Source of the DNA: Fimbriimonadaceae bacterium
Lineage (GTDB): Bacteria; Armatimonadota; Fimbriimonadia; Fimbriimonadales; Fimbriimonadaceae
Assembly (NCBI GenBank): GCA_020851885.1
Contig: JADZBW010000385.1
Coordinates: 1 to 10,538 of the forward strand
Direction: 5' to 3'
Length of the DNA: 10,538 nt
The translations under genes were made by a program, and so were the position numbers. Below, one piece after another: positions 1 through 6,414 of this stretch (positions are counted from its first letter, which is position 1; the number at the start of each line of letters is the position of its first letter). The notes beneath the pieces are model-generated. The model saw only the letters and a list, made by a program, of their open reading frames with translations. It was not told where the DNA came from and did not search any database.

Positions 1-924
1 ATGGCGAGGCTGATCCTCAAGGGCGATCGCGTGCTGGAGTACCTCGAGCGCATCACGGCGAACGATGTAAGCAAATTGGTCGACAACACGGGCCAGTATT
101 CGCTGCTACCCAACGAGCGGGGAGGGTGCGTCGACGACATCATCGTCTATCGCCTTGAAGAGAATAAGTTCGCGATGGTCGTCAATGCTGCGAACCACGA
201 GAAGGACCTCGCATGGATGCAGATGCAAAACACCTTCGGAGTGGAGATCAAGGACGAGTCGTTGGAGACTTCGATGATTGCCGTTCAAGGGCCACGGGCA
301 GTTCCCCTGCTTGCCGAGCATTCCGATTCCTTCGAGGCGATCATGAATGCTCCTGCCTTTGGAGTTGTGCAGGCGCAAATTGCCGGGATCGATTGTATGT
401 GTTGCCGGTCGGGATACACGGGCGAGGACGGTTATGAGATCATCTGCCTCAATGAGGACGCCGCCAAGGTTTGGCACGAGTTGCTCGCTCTCGGCATTGT
501 GCCTTGCGGACTGGCATCCCGAGACACGCTGCGGGTCGAGGCAGGCCTGCCTCTTTATGGCCACGAGCTTGGCGACGATCTCAGCCCCCTCGCGGCCGGC
601 CTGGGATGGGTGGTATCCAAAACAAAGAGCTTCATCAGTTCCGAATCCTACAATCGCGACCGGACGGAGGGTACGTCGAGGAAGCTGCAGGGCATTCGGC
701 TTCACTCGAAGCGGTTGATCACGCCGGGTATGAAGGTCTACGTCGGCGGCCAAGAAGTCGGGGAAGTGACCAGCGGCGTCTTTTCCGTGATCTTGGATTG
801 CGGTATCGCTTTTGCATTCGTCGATTCGGCCATTCCGCTTGAGACGCCTTGCGAAATCGATGTCCGGGGCAAGATGGAGCCTGGAACGTTGGTTAACAAG
901 CGCTTTTTCAAACGCGCGAAGTAG
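1..924 (+). CDS. gcvT: Aminomethyltransferase (glycine cleavage T-protein), 5'-truncated by window edge
   Basis: This is the tetrahydrofolate-dependent T-protein. It releases ammonia from the aminomethyl group on lipoyl-H-protein and passes the one-carbon unit to THF, in the cytoplasm. Visible family hallmarks are TANDVSKL (19-26), the GGCVDDIIVYR block (41-51) holding the catalytic-region Asp pair, VNAANHEKDL (61-70), GYTGEDGYE (138-146) and RDTLRVEAGLPLYGHEL (174-190), followed by the C-terminal barrel domain (about 228-307). The ATG at base 1 is almost certainly not the true start. The protein begins where family members read 'FDVSHM-x-x-(I/L)', so roughly 45-50 N-terminal residues, including the first strands of the folate-binding fold, lie outside the window. 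The stop is TAG at 922-924. No other gcv genes are visible nearby. The family call is secure. A YgfZ-type paralogue is less likely because the Asp pair and the RDTLRVEAG block are intact. Confidence 0.93.
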   Translation: MARLILKGDRVLEYLERITANDVSKLVDNTGQYSLLPNERGGCVDDIIVYRLEENKFAMVVNAANHEKDLAWMQMQNTFGVEIKDESLETSMIAVQGPRAVPLLAEHSDSFEAIMNAPAFGVVQAQIAGIDCMCCRSGYTGEDGYEIICLNEDAAKVWHELLALGIVPCGLASRDTLRVEAGLPLYGHELGDDLSPLAAGLGWVVSKTKSFISSESYNRDRTEGTSRKLQGIRLHSKRLITPGMKVYVGGQEVGEVTSGVFSVILDCGIAFAFVDSAIPLETPCEIDVRGKMEPGTLVNKRFFKRAK

Positions 925-951
925 CCTGTCATTGGTTCTCCTGACGCAGAA

Positions 952-982
952 TTACGCCTATCCGCGCGGCCCTGGGTATTGC
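952..982 (+). promoter_or_regulatory. Candidate upstream motif of hemG-like gene (TACGCCTAT ... TATTGC)
   Basis: The gap between gcvT and the hemG-like gene contains TACGCC (953-958) and, 18 bases on, TATTGC (977-982). The same arrangement with the same spacing recurs before the PEP-CTERM gene, so it may be a promoter. The TACGCC box is not a good sigma-70 -35 box, and the match rests on two copies only. Nothing else recognisable lies in 925-996. Confidence 0.22.
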
Positions 983-996
983 TAGTCTGTGGTCAA

Positions 997-1551
997 ATGG
1001 CACAAGTGCTGGTTGTCTATGGCACCACAGAGGGCCACACCAGGCTCATTGCGGAAACAATTGTCTATTGGCTTCAAGAAGACGGACACCAGGCTTCGGC
1101 GATCGACGCATCGGCGATCGACAGTGAGACGATCTTGAACAGCGTGGATCGGGTCATCGTCGCCGGTTCGATTCACCAGGGAAAACATCAGCCTGCGCTC
1201 GCCCATATCGTCGTCAAAGAGCGAAAACGATTGAGCTCCTTACCGACGGCGTTCCTATCCGTGAGTCTCACCGCTCAACTCGACGATGCTCAGCACCAAG
1301 GTGAAGTTCGCATGTGCGTCGATCGCTTCTTTGAAGAGACGGGATGGTCGACTCCTCAGGTGCTCTGTGTTGCCGGCGCCCTGAAGTACAGTCAATATGA
1401 CTGGATGAAGCGAGCGCTCATGAAGGCCATTTCGGCTCAATTTGGCGGAGACACCGATACTTCCCAGGATTATATCTATACGGATTGGGATGCGTTGAGA
1501 CAGTTCGTTTCCGACTTTATGGCCGGCGAATCATCACGCAATAGTGCTTGA
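997..1551 (+). CDS. hemG: HemG-like menaquinone-dependent protoporphyrinogen IX dehydrogenase (flavodoxin fold)
   Basis: The predicted protein has 184 residues with a flavodoxin fold, close in length to E. coli HemG. HemG oxidises protoporphyrinogen IX to protoporphyrin IX in haem synthesis and passes electrons to the quinone pool at the inner face of the membrane. The N-terminal LVVYGTTEGHTRLIA (5-19) is the FMN phosphate-binding loop. RVIVAGSIHQGKH (52-64) matches the second FMN-contact region. The C-terminal part has the HemG signature: GALKYSQYDWMKR (127-139), then GGDTDTSQDYIYTDWDAL (150-167). The ATG at 997 is preferred over an in-frame TTG at 979 because it begins exactly at the first beta strand; no convincing SD precedes either. 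No haem genes adjoin it, so the physiological substrate is inferred. A general flavodoxin-domain reductase is the alternative. Confidence 0.82.
   Translation: MAQVLVVYGTTEGHTRLIAETIVYWLQEDGHQASAIDASAIDSETILNSVDRVIVAGSIHQGKHQPALAHIVVKERKRLSSLPTAFLSVSLTAQLDDAQHQGEVRMCVDRFFEETGWSTPQVLCVAGALKYSQYDWMKRALMKAISAQFGGDTDTSQDYIYTDWDALRQFVSDFMAGESSRNSA
1096..1125 (+). repeat. 15-base tandem duplication inside the hemG-like gene
   Basis: TCGGCGATCGAC occurs at 1096-1107 and again at 1111-1122, with a period of 15 bases. In frame it encodes the near-repeat SAIDA-SAIDS (residues 35-43) in the loop after the first helix. The reading frame is kept, so it looks like a recent in-frame duplication rather than a disabling event. 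Confidence 0.7.
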
Positions 1552-1562
1552 TTTCTCCAAAA

Positions 1563-1592
1563 TACGCCTATTGGCACGGTGTCGCCTATTAA
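1563..1592 (+). promoter_or_regulatory. Candidate upstream motif of PEP-CTERM gene (TACGCCTAT ... TATTAA)
   Basis: Twelve bases after the hemG-like stop the sequence has TACGCC (1563-1568) and, 18 bases later, TATTAA (1587-1592), which is a plausible -10 box. Aligning 1561-1590 with 951-980 base for base without gaps gives about 20 identities in 30. A transcript starting about 7 bases after 1592 would leave a leader of roughly 28 bases before the GTG at 1627. The assignment as promoter is inference. Confidence 0.25.
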
Positions 1593-1626
1593 CTTCTTCT
1601 TTGAAGCTCATGCTTCGAGGAACCTC

Positions 1627-2256
1627 GTGCGACTGCTTGCGATTGGCTTAACGCTTCTGATCTCGGCCACCGGCTTTGCGCAATTCACTGCCTACACCTT
1701 CCCGCGCGTCACCGGCAATCAGTGGTTTGGCGGGGCGCTTGGGATGGACTTCGATGTCAATCAAGACATTTTGATCACCGCGCTGGGAATCTTCGATTCC
1801 GGCCAGAACGGGATCCAGAACAACATCGACTGCTATATCTATGATCGCGACAGCCGTCAGGTTGTTGCCTCCAGGTTCTTTTCGCCGACGAACATGGGTC
1901 TTGGCGACGGGACTTCCAACTTCTTGGACCTTGTAGCGCCGATTCGGTTGAGGGCAGGGTTCCATGGTTCCATCGTCGCCCAGGGTTTCGGAATCTTGGA
2001 GCGCAATGGAAACTCCTTCTCCGCCGGGAACACCTTCGCAAGCAATTTGAACTCGGGTGGCGGGCTCATCACCTTCACCGGTAGGAGTCGCAACGGAGAC
2101 TTCGGGGCGTTTCCCACCAATATCGATATGAACGTCGCTCAATATGGTGCGGGGAACTTCAAGTACCGAGCCTTCACGCCCGTTCCCGAGCCTGCGACGC
2201 TACTGCTGGCGGGCCTTGGCGTTACGATCGCCGTTCGCCGAAAAGCCAAGAAGTAG
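1627..2256 (+). CDS. PEP-CTERM sorting domain protein, secreted
   Basis: The predicted 209-residue protein is of unknown specific function. Residues 1-18 form a Sec signal peptide (hydrophobic core 3-14, likely cleavage after GFA). The C-terminus is a PEP-CTERM sorting signal: PVPEPA (185-190), a short hydrophobic segment (191-203) and a basic RRKAKK tail. In organisms with exosortase this tail is recognised and removed after export, and the protein stays envelope-associated. The middle, with ITALGIFDSGQNGI (50-63), a YIYD strand, VVASRFF and a LVAPIRLRAG strand (102-111), resembles beta-sandwich domains common in PEP-CTERM proteins, by eye only. The GTG at 1627 is chosen because GAGGA (1617-1621) sits 5 bases upstream; an in-frame GTG at 1579 would add 16 residues but has no SD and overlaps the candidate promoter. 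No exosortase gene is in the window. Confidence 0.85.
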   Translation: MRLLAIGLTLLISATGFAQFTAYTFPRVTGNQWFGGALGMDFDVNQDILITALGIFDSGQNGIQNNIDCYIYDRDSRQVVASRFFSPTNMGLGDGTSNFLDLVAPIRLRAGFHGSIVAQGFGILERNGNSFSAGNTFASNLNSGGGLITFTGRSRNGDFGAFPTNIDMNVAQYGAGNFKYRAFTPVPEPATLLLAGLGVTIAVRRKAKK

Positions 2257-2308
2257 GCATCATCACCGGCCAGATTGGCGCTTTCGGCAAAATTACTTGG
2301 GCTTTCCC

Positions 2309-2335
2309 TTAAGTTCGGACCTTCGCGACCGATAA
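2309..2335 (+). promoter_or_regulatory. Sigma-28 (FliA/SigD-type) promoter of the flagellar operon
   Basis: TTAAGTTC (2309-2316), exactly 11 bases of spacer, then ACCGATAA (2328-2335). The established sigma-28 consensus is TAAAGTTT-N11-GCCGATAA, so the boxes match 6 of 8 and 7 of 8 with ideal spacing. It lies in the only long gap ahead of flgB. The predicted start at about 2342 gives a leader of roughly 75 bases. The match is seen directly; promoter activity is inferred. Confidence 0.75.
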
Positions 2336-2343
2336 GACTGATG

Positions 2344-2357
2344 GGCCTCATTAGGCC
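2344..2357 (+). other. Short hairpin at the predicted 5' end of the flagellar transcript
   Basis: GGCCT (2344-2348) and AGGCC (2353-2357) are perfect complements around a CATT loop. The hairpin would begin within a few bases of the transcript start predicted from the sigma-28 promoter. It has no following T-run, so it is not an intrinsic terminator. A role in protecting the mRNA 5' end is possible but speculative. Confidence 0.3.
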
Positions 2358-2402
2358 TGCGAGCCCAAGGATCGGGTTCGGTGATGCGAACGGATGCGCG
2401 GC

Positions 2403-2407
2403 GGAGG
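2403..2407 (+). promoter_or_regulatory. Ribosome binding site deciding the flgB start
   Basis: GGAGG lies 8 bases before the GTG at 2416. It fixes that GTG as the flgB start, although the reading frame stays open upstream to 2275. The N-terminus so produced (MRILDQVF) is typical of FlgB. Confidence 0.8.
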
Positions 2408-2415
2408 AACCGACC

Positions 2416-2793
2416 GTGCGTATTCTAGATCAAGTATTTGCACCGCAATTGAATAACCTGGAGAACGCGCTCGATCGTGCATCGCAGCGTCACAGCCTGC
2501 TCACGAATAACCTGGCAAACGTGAATACGCCCGGTTACAAGCGTCGAGACATGGACTTCAGTATCGTGCTCGATGCCGAGAATAACCAGGCCGCGGCACG
2601 GATGCAGGAGATGCGGGATCACCGCAAGCAACTGCTTTCGGATCAAACCTCCATACGGACTGATAAGAGCAACGTCGACCTAGAAAAAGAGGTGATGTCC
2701 GTTGCCGAGACCGAGCTCCGATACCAGACCCTGGCCGACATGACCAGCCGCTACTTCGCGGGACTGAAAAACGTCATTCGCGAGGGCCGATAG
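2416..2793 (+). CDS. flgB: Flagellar basal-body rod protein FlgB
   Basis: FlgB is a proximal rod subunit, exported by the flagellar type III system and assembled on FliE and the MS ring. The predicted 125 residues match the usual FlgB size. The diagnostic N-terminal rod motif NNLANVNTPGYKRRDMDF is at 31-48, preceded by the amphipathic helix ALDRASQRHSLLT. The C-terminal helix contains NVDLEKEVMSVAETELRYQ (86-104), matching the family 'VDLE-E---' signature, and the terminal coiled segment ending in KNVIREGR. Rod proteins have no cleaved signal, and none is seen. The gene heads the flagellar cluster directly behind the sigma-28 promoter; flgC follows after 24 bases. Confidence 0.96.
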   Translation: MRILDQVFAPQLNNLENALDRASQRHSLLTNNLANVNTPGYKRRDMDFSIVLDAENNQAAARMQEMRDHRKQLLSDQTSIRTDKSNVDLEKEVMSVAETELRYQTLADMTSRYFAGLKNVIREGR

Positions 2794-2817
2794 TCGATTT
2801 CCTAGACTGAGAAAGCC

Positions 2818-3207
2818 ATGAACCTCAATACCGCCATGCGCATTAGCTCCTCCGGTCTCGCTGCCGAGCGATACCGAATGGACACGATCTCCCAGAACAT
2901 CGCAAACGCAAACACCATCAAGACGAAGGATCAGGACGCCTACCATCGCCAGGATGTCGTCCTCGCCGGGAGCCCGGACGGAGTTCGGATCGTCGGCGTT
3001 GTTTCCGACCCCAATTCCTATTTGGAGAAGATCGAACCCAACAACCCCAATGCGGACGAGAACGGCGTTGTTCGCTACTCTGACGTCGATCCGCTCGTCG
3101 AGATGGTGAACATGATGTCGGCAAGCCGGGCCTATGAAGCCAACATTCAGGCTTTCAATTCGGCGAAGAGCATGATTCGAAGCGCCTTGCAGATTGGCAA
3201 GGTCTAG
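2818..3207 (+). CDS. flgC: Flagellar basal-body rod protein FlgC
   Basis: FlgC is the second proximal rod subunit, exported without a cleaved signal. At 129 residues it is at the short end for the family. The N-terminal helix AMRISSSGLAAERYRMDTISQNIANANT (6-33) is the shared rod/hook motif; a short middle domain includes the AYHRQDVVL strand (41-49). The C-terminal DVDPLVEMVNMMSASRAYEANIQAFNSAKSM (89-119) is the family's most conserved block and packs against the N-terminal helix in the coiled core. The ATG at 2818 follows a weak GAGAAAG SD. The gap to fliE is 52 bases with nothing recognisable in it. Confidence 0.96.
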   Translation: MNLNTAMRISSSGLAAERYRMDTISQNIANANTIKTKDQDAYHRQDVVLAGSPDGVRIVGVVSDPNSYLEKIEPNNPNADENGVVRYSDVDPLVEMVNMMSASRAYEANIQAFNSAKSMIRSALQIGKV

Positions 3208-3259
3208 GGACTGTAAATAGCAAACCGTAAACCACAACCCAGTTTAGAGAGATTTTGAA

Positions 3260-3574
3260 ATGAACATCGGCAACCTGAACGCAATGAAGAACCCGGCCTT
3301 GGAGCAGTTCCAAGATCAGGCGACTCGCGGCATGGGAGTCGGTGCGAAGGACGACGATTTCGCACAGACGTTGATGGACGTCCTGAAGGAAGTGAACGAC
3401 AGCCAGCTCAATGCTAAGCAGGTCGGGAACGACTTCATGACGGGTCAACAAGGGGTCGATTATCACGACTTGATGATCGCCATGGAACGAGCGAGCGTCG
3501 CCATGAACCTAACCATACAGGTTAGAAACAAGCTGCTTGAAGCGTACCAGGCGATCACGAGGATGCAGGTCTAG
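3260..3574 (+). CDS. fliE: Flagellar hook-basal body complex protein FliE
   Basis: FliE links the FliF ring to the FlgB/FlgC rod and is the first protein exported by the flagellar apparatus. The predicted 104 residues match the normal length. A variable N-terminus (1-31) is followed by the helix DDDFAQTLMDVLKEVNDSQLNAKQ (31-54) and the conserved C-terminal block DLMIAMERASVAMNLTIQVRNKLLEAYQAITRMQV (70-104), which ends in the typical MQV. AGAGAG (3246-3251) provides the SD, 8 bases before the ATG. Confidence 0.96.
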   Translation: MNIGNLNAMKNPALEQFQDQATRGMGVGAKDDDFAQTLMDVLKEVNDSQLNAKQVGNDFMTGQQGVDYHDLMIAMERASVAMNLTIQVRNKLLEAYQAITRMQV

Positions 3575-3697
3575 ACGCTACCGTTGATGGTGGCCTTTGC
3601 ATCGAAGTCCGTTGATCGGATTCTCGAACGCGGGTCACCAGCAACAAGCTTCTAGCGATCGATATTCGCCCCCCGAGACACGGACTGAAAAACCGCC

Positions 3698-5404
3698 ATG
3701 GGTGGCTTAATACTTAAACTGAAAACATGGTGGGAAACCGCCGACAAGAACCAACGCCTGGTCACGATTGGCGGCGGAGCCTTCTTGGTTCTGCTTCTGG
3801 CCGGCGTCTTCGTTTTTGCCTCCAAGCCCAAGATGGGCGTCCTGTTCTCAGGCCTCTCGATGGCCGACACCGGTTCCGTTGCCCAGGAAATCCAGGCGAT
3901 GGGAATTCCGGTCGATTACGACAATGCAGGCAACGTCTCGGTTCCCGTCGACAAGATCCGGGAAATCGGACCGATTCTCGCGATGAACGGGAAACTTCCG
4001 AAGTCGACCAATCACCTGACCAAGCGGGACCTCAACAACATGCCGGTGATGGCGCCACCAAGGGTGGAAGCCGAACGCTTGCTTGCCATCACGGAAGGGC
4101 AGCTGTCCGAATCGATTGAGATGTTCTCAGGGGTTGGGGCTGCGCAAGTGCATATCGCCAAAGGCAACGATTCACCCCTCCTCGACCGCGCAAAGCAAGC
4201 GGCAGCCAATGTGACTGTTACTGAAACGGTGACGGGATCGGTCACTGGCGATCAGGGCCGGGCGATGGCGATGCTGGTGGCAGCATCCGTTGAAGGGCTC
4301 ACCCCGGACAAGGTCACGATCTTCAGCAGCGAGGGCCGAGCAATTTGGGATGGCCAAGAGACCAGTGGCACCAATGGAAAGGCCAATTCCAAGTTGGAGA
4401 TGGAGAAGCAATACGGACGCCAAGTGCGAGACGATCTTCAAGACCAACTGAACCGAATCGTCGGGGCGGGCAATGCGCTCGCATCGGTCGATGTCACGTT
4501 GGACCTGGACAAGATCAGTCAGTCTGAAGATAACACGCTGCCGACTGAAGAACCGATTAGCAAAGAGAGCGTCCAGGAATCCATGGGCATGCCTACCGGA
4601 GCCAACGGTGGAGGCGCCGTCGCCGGCATGAACGGCAACATGCCGGGAGGCGCTCCATCGACGGCCCAACCGGGCGGGGGCGGCGATTACACATCGAAGC
4701 AAGAGCGAATCGAGCGAGGGTTCAGCCGAGTTCAAAAGAGCATCGAGAAGGCGCCCGGTGAAGTGAAGTCGATGGGAATCACGATCATCGTGAATTCGGA
4801 CAAAGTCACGGAAGCGGCGGACATCCAGAAGATCGAAGAGTTGGCTCAGGCAAAGCTTGGACCCAAGGCCGCCGATCCGGCCAACTTCACCAGCAAGGTC
4901 ATTGGCTACAAGTTTGACAACACCGCCCAGGTCGCGGCCGCCAAGGCATCGGATAGCGCCAACAGCTCCGCGAAGATGCAGCAGATTATCAGCATGCTGC
5001 CGATCCTCGCGCTCATCATCGTTGCCTTCATGGTTATGAAGTCCCTCGGCAAGATGGGCAAGTCTGCACAGTTGGCCATGCGATCCGGACAGCTTGCCTT
5101 TGCCGGGGCTGGCGGCCCCATGCTCTCGATGGGTGGAGGCTCTGCCGCATCGATGGCTGCCCACTCCCTCGCGATCCCCGAGGATGCCGTTCACCGAGCC
5201 TTGGAATCCGGCGTAGTCGATGAGGAGTTGGCCGCCGCATTGGCAGAAGCTCAGAAGCACACTGGCGAGACGGTCGATATCCCGTCGATTGGAAGCAAGA
5301 TCAATGTCCCCCTCGAACAAATCAAAAAGATGAGCACAGAAAAACCGGAAGTCGTCGCAATGTTGATCAAGAGTTGGCTGCTTGAAGAGGGGATTCGACG
5401 ATGA
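3698..5404 (+). CDS. fliF: Flagellar MS-ring protein FliF
   Basis: FliF forms the MS ring in the inner membrane, the base on which the rod, the export gate and the FliG rotor assemble. The predicted 568 residues are normal for the family. The first membrane segment is about 21-41 and the second about 430-448, with the periplasmic ring-building domains between. The first of these begins at MGVLFSGLS (46-54); family signatures LTKRDLNNMPVMAPPRVEAERLLA (107-130) and the AQVHIA strand (149-154) follow. A Gly/Asn/Pro-rich stretch (about 301-330) interrupts the third ring-building domain. The cytoplasmic C-terminus ends in EKPEVVAMLIKSWLLEEG (548-565), the helix that binds FliG. An in-frame stop just upstream (3686-3688) limits the start to this ATG, which has no clear SD. 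The 123-base gap before it (3575-3697) shows no terminator or recognisable promoter. Confidence 0.96.
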   Translation: MGGLILKLKTWWETADKNQRLVTIGGGAFLVLLLAGVFVFASKPKMGVLFSGLSMADTGSVAQEIQAMGIPVDYDNAGNVSVPVDKIREIGPILAMNGKLPKSTNHLTKRDLNNMPVMAPPRVEAERLLAITEGQLSESIEMFSGVGAAQVHIAKGNDSPLLDRAKQAAANVTVTETVTGSVTGDQGRAMAMLVAASVEGLTPDKVTIFSSEGRAIWDGQETSGTNGKANSKLEMEKQYGRQVRDDLQDQLNRIVGAGNALASVDVTLDLDKISQSEDNTLPTEEPISKESVQESMGMPTGANGGGAVAGMNGNMPGGAPSTAQPGGGGDYTSKQERIERGFSRVQKSIEKAPGEVKSMGITIIVNSDKVTEAADIQKIEELAQAKLGPKAADPANFTSKVIGYKFDNTAQVAAAKASDSANSSAKMQQIISMLPILALIIVAFMVMKSLGKMGKSAQLAMRSGQLAFAGAGGPMLSMGGGSAASMAAHSLAIPEDAVHRALESGVVDEELAAALAEAQKHTGETVDIPSIGSKINVPLEQIKKMSTEKPEVVAMLIKSWLLEEGIRR

Positions 5405-6414
5405 GAAAGCGTCAAGAAGAACTGAGCATGCGCCAGAAGGCGGCGGTGATGCTGATGGTTCTCGGACCTCAAGCTTCGGGCCACGTGGTTCGCCACTTGG
5501 ATGAGGATCAGATCGAAGTCCTTTCCCTCGAGCTTGCCCGTCTGGACAAGGTTACTCCCGAACAGCGCGAAGCCGTGATTCGCGAATTCTATGAAGTCGC
5601 CATCGCGCAGGATTACATCGCGGAGGGCGGCGTCGAACACGCACGGCGCGGTTTAGAGGAAGCGTTTGGCGGGGATCGCGCCGAGGAAGTCATCAAGCGA
5701 GTCGTCGCGGCGATGCAGGTTGTGCCCTTCGAGTTCCTTAAGAAGGCCGATCCAGCTCAAGTCTTGAGCTTCATCCAGGATGAGCACCCTCAGACAATTG
5801 CCCTGATCCTGGCCTATATGCCGATGAACAACGCGGCCCTGATTCTGTCCAAGCTTTCCAGCGATCTGCGGGCCGATGTGGCCGGTCGGATCGCGATGAT
5901 GGAGCAGACGCCTCCGGAAGTCATCCGCCGAGTCGAGCAAGTCTTGGAGAAAAAGGTTTCCAGTCTCATCAGCCAGGAGATGACCCAGGCTGGTGGCCCG
6001 AAGGCGCTCGTCGACCTATTGAACCGCGTCGATCGCTCAACTGAGCGATTGATCATGGACTCGCTGACTGAGAACAATCCGGAGCTTGCGGACACGGTTA
6101 AGAACATGATGTTCGTGTTCGAAGATATCGTCCACCTCGACGACCGGGCCATCCAAGCGATCATGAAGGAAGTCGACATGAAGGAGTTGGCGACGGCCCT
6201 CAAGGGTACGCCGCCCGACGTGCAGGAGAAGATCTACAAAAACATGTCGGAGCGTGCGGTTGCGATGCTGAAAGAGGACATGGAGTTCATGGGACCGGTG
6301 CGACTCAGGGTCGTGGAAGAGTCGCAGCAGAAGATCGTGGCGATTATCCGCAAGTTGGAAGAAACTGGCGAAGTCGTCATTGGCAGAACTGGCGAGGAGG
6401 ACGTTCTTGTCTAA
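5401..6414 (+). CDS. fliG: Flagellar motor switch protein FliG
   Basis: FliG is the rotor protein that contacts the MotA-type stator and, with FliM and FliN, sets rotation direction. The predicted 337 residues match the family. The N-terminal domain (1-100) with RQKAAVMLMVLG (11-22) binds FliF. The middle domain carries the EHPQT motif (128-132) that binds FliM, followed by the hinge near AGGP (197-200). The C-terminal torque domain has MFVFEDIVHLDDRAIQ (237-252), the charged helix including R249 and K256, and GPVRLRVVEESQQKIV (298-313). The start overlaps the fliF stop by 4 bases (ATGA), and AGAGGGG (5386-5392) lies 8 bases upstream, so translation is probably coupled to fliF. Confidence 0.97.
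   Translation: MRKRQEELSMRQKAAVMLMVLGPQASGHVVRHLDEDQIEVLSLELARLDKVTPEQREAVIREFYEVAIAQDYIAEGGVEHARRGLEEAFGGDRAEEVIKRVVAAMQVVPFEFLKKADPAQVLSFIQDEHPQTIALILAYMPMNNAALILSKLSSDLRADVAGRIAMMEQTPPEVIRRVEQVLEKKVSSLISQEMTQAGGPKALVDLLNRVDRSTERLIMDSLTENNPELADTVKNMMFVFEDIVHLDDRAIQAIMKEVDMKELATALKGTPPDVQEKIYKNMSERAVAMLKEDMEFMGPVRLRVVEESQQKIVAIIRKLEETGEVVIGRTGEEDVLV
6394..6400 (+). promoter_or_regulatory. Ribosome binding site deciding the fliH start
   Basis: GAGGAGG, inside the last codons of fliG, stands 6 bases before the TTG at 6407. The alternative in-frame TTG at 6380 has no SD. This is the strongest SD in the cluster and serves a weak TTG start. Confidence 0.75.

Noticed and set aside
24..31. GCGATCGC, the cyanobacterial HIP1 octamer, in gcvT
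   Set aside because: Only one clear copy was noticed; HIP1-bearing genomes show many per 10 kb, so it says nothing about origin.
106..753. 215-codon open frame on the - strand opposite gcvT
   Set aside because: Shadow of a well-supported + strand gene with no recognisable features.
1572..1586. Sigma-54-like sequence TGGCACG...GCC before the PEP-CTERM gene
   Set aside because: The -24 half is a full match, but the GC of the -12 half is one base too close and TTGC is absent.
1579..1626. Upstream GTG start of the PEP-CTERM gene at 1579
   Set aside because: It has no SD and overlaps the candidate -10 box; the GTG at 1627 has GAGGA at good spacing and gives a compact signal peptide. It remains possible.
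2237..2288. Possible terminator pairing GCCGAAA...TTTCGGC at the end of the PEP-CTERM gene
   Set aside because: The loop is long, the stem has an internal loop, and no T-run follows; it is more likely chance.
2275..2415. N-terminal extension of FlgB starting at 2275
   Set aside because: The frame is open, but it would cover the sigma-28 promoter, adds residues unlike any FlgB, and lacks an SD; the GTG at 2416 has GGAGG 8 bases upstream.
3581..3616. CCGTTGAT repeated at 3581 and 3609 in the fliE-fliF gap
   Set aside because: Eight bases twice in a 123-base gap is weak evidence of an operator, and no symmetry or promoter accompanies it.
4172..5320. 382-codon open frame on the - strand opposite fliF
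   Set aside because: It lies wholly antisense to an unambiguous FliF, its composition is rich in His/Arg/Leu as expected for a shadow frame, and no domain is recognisable.
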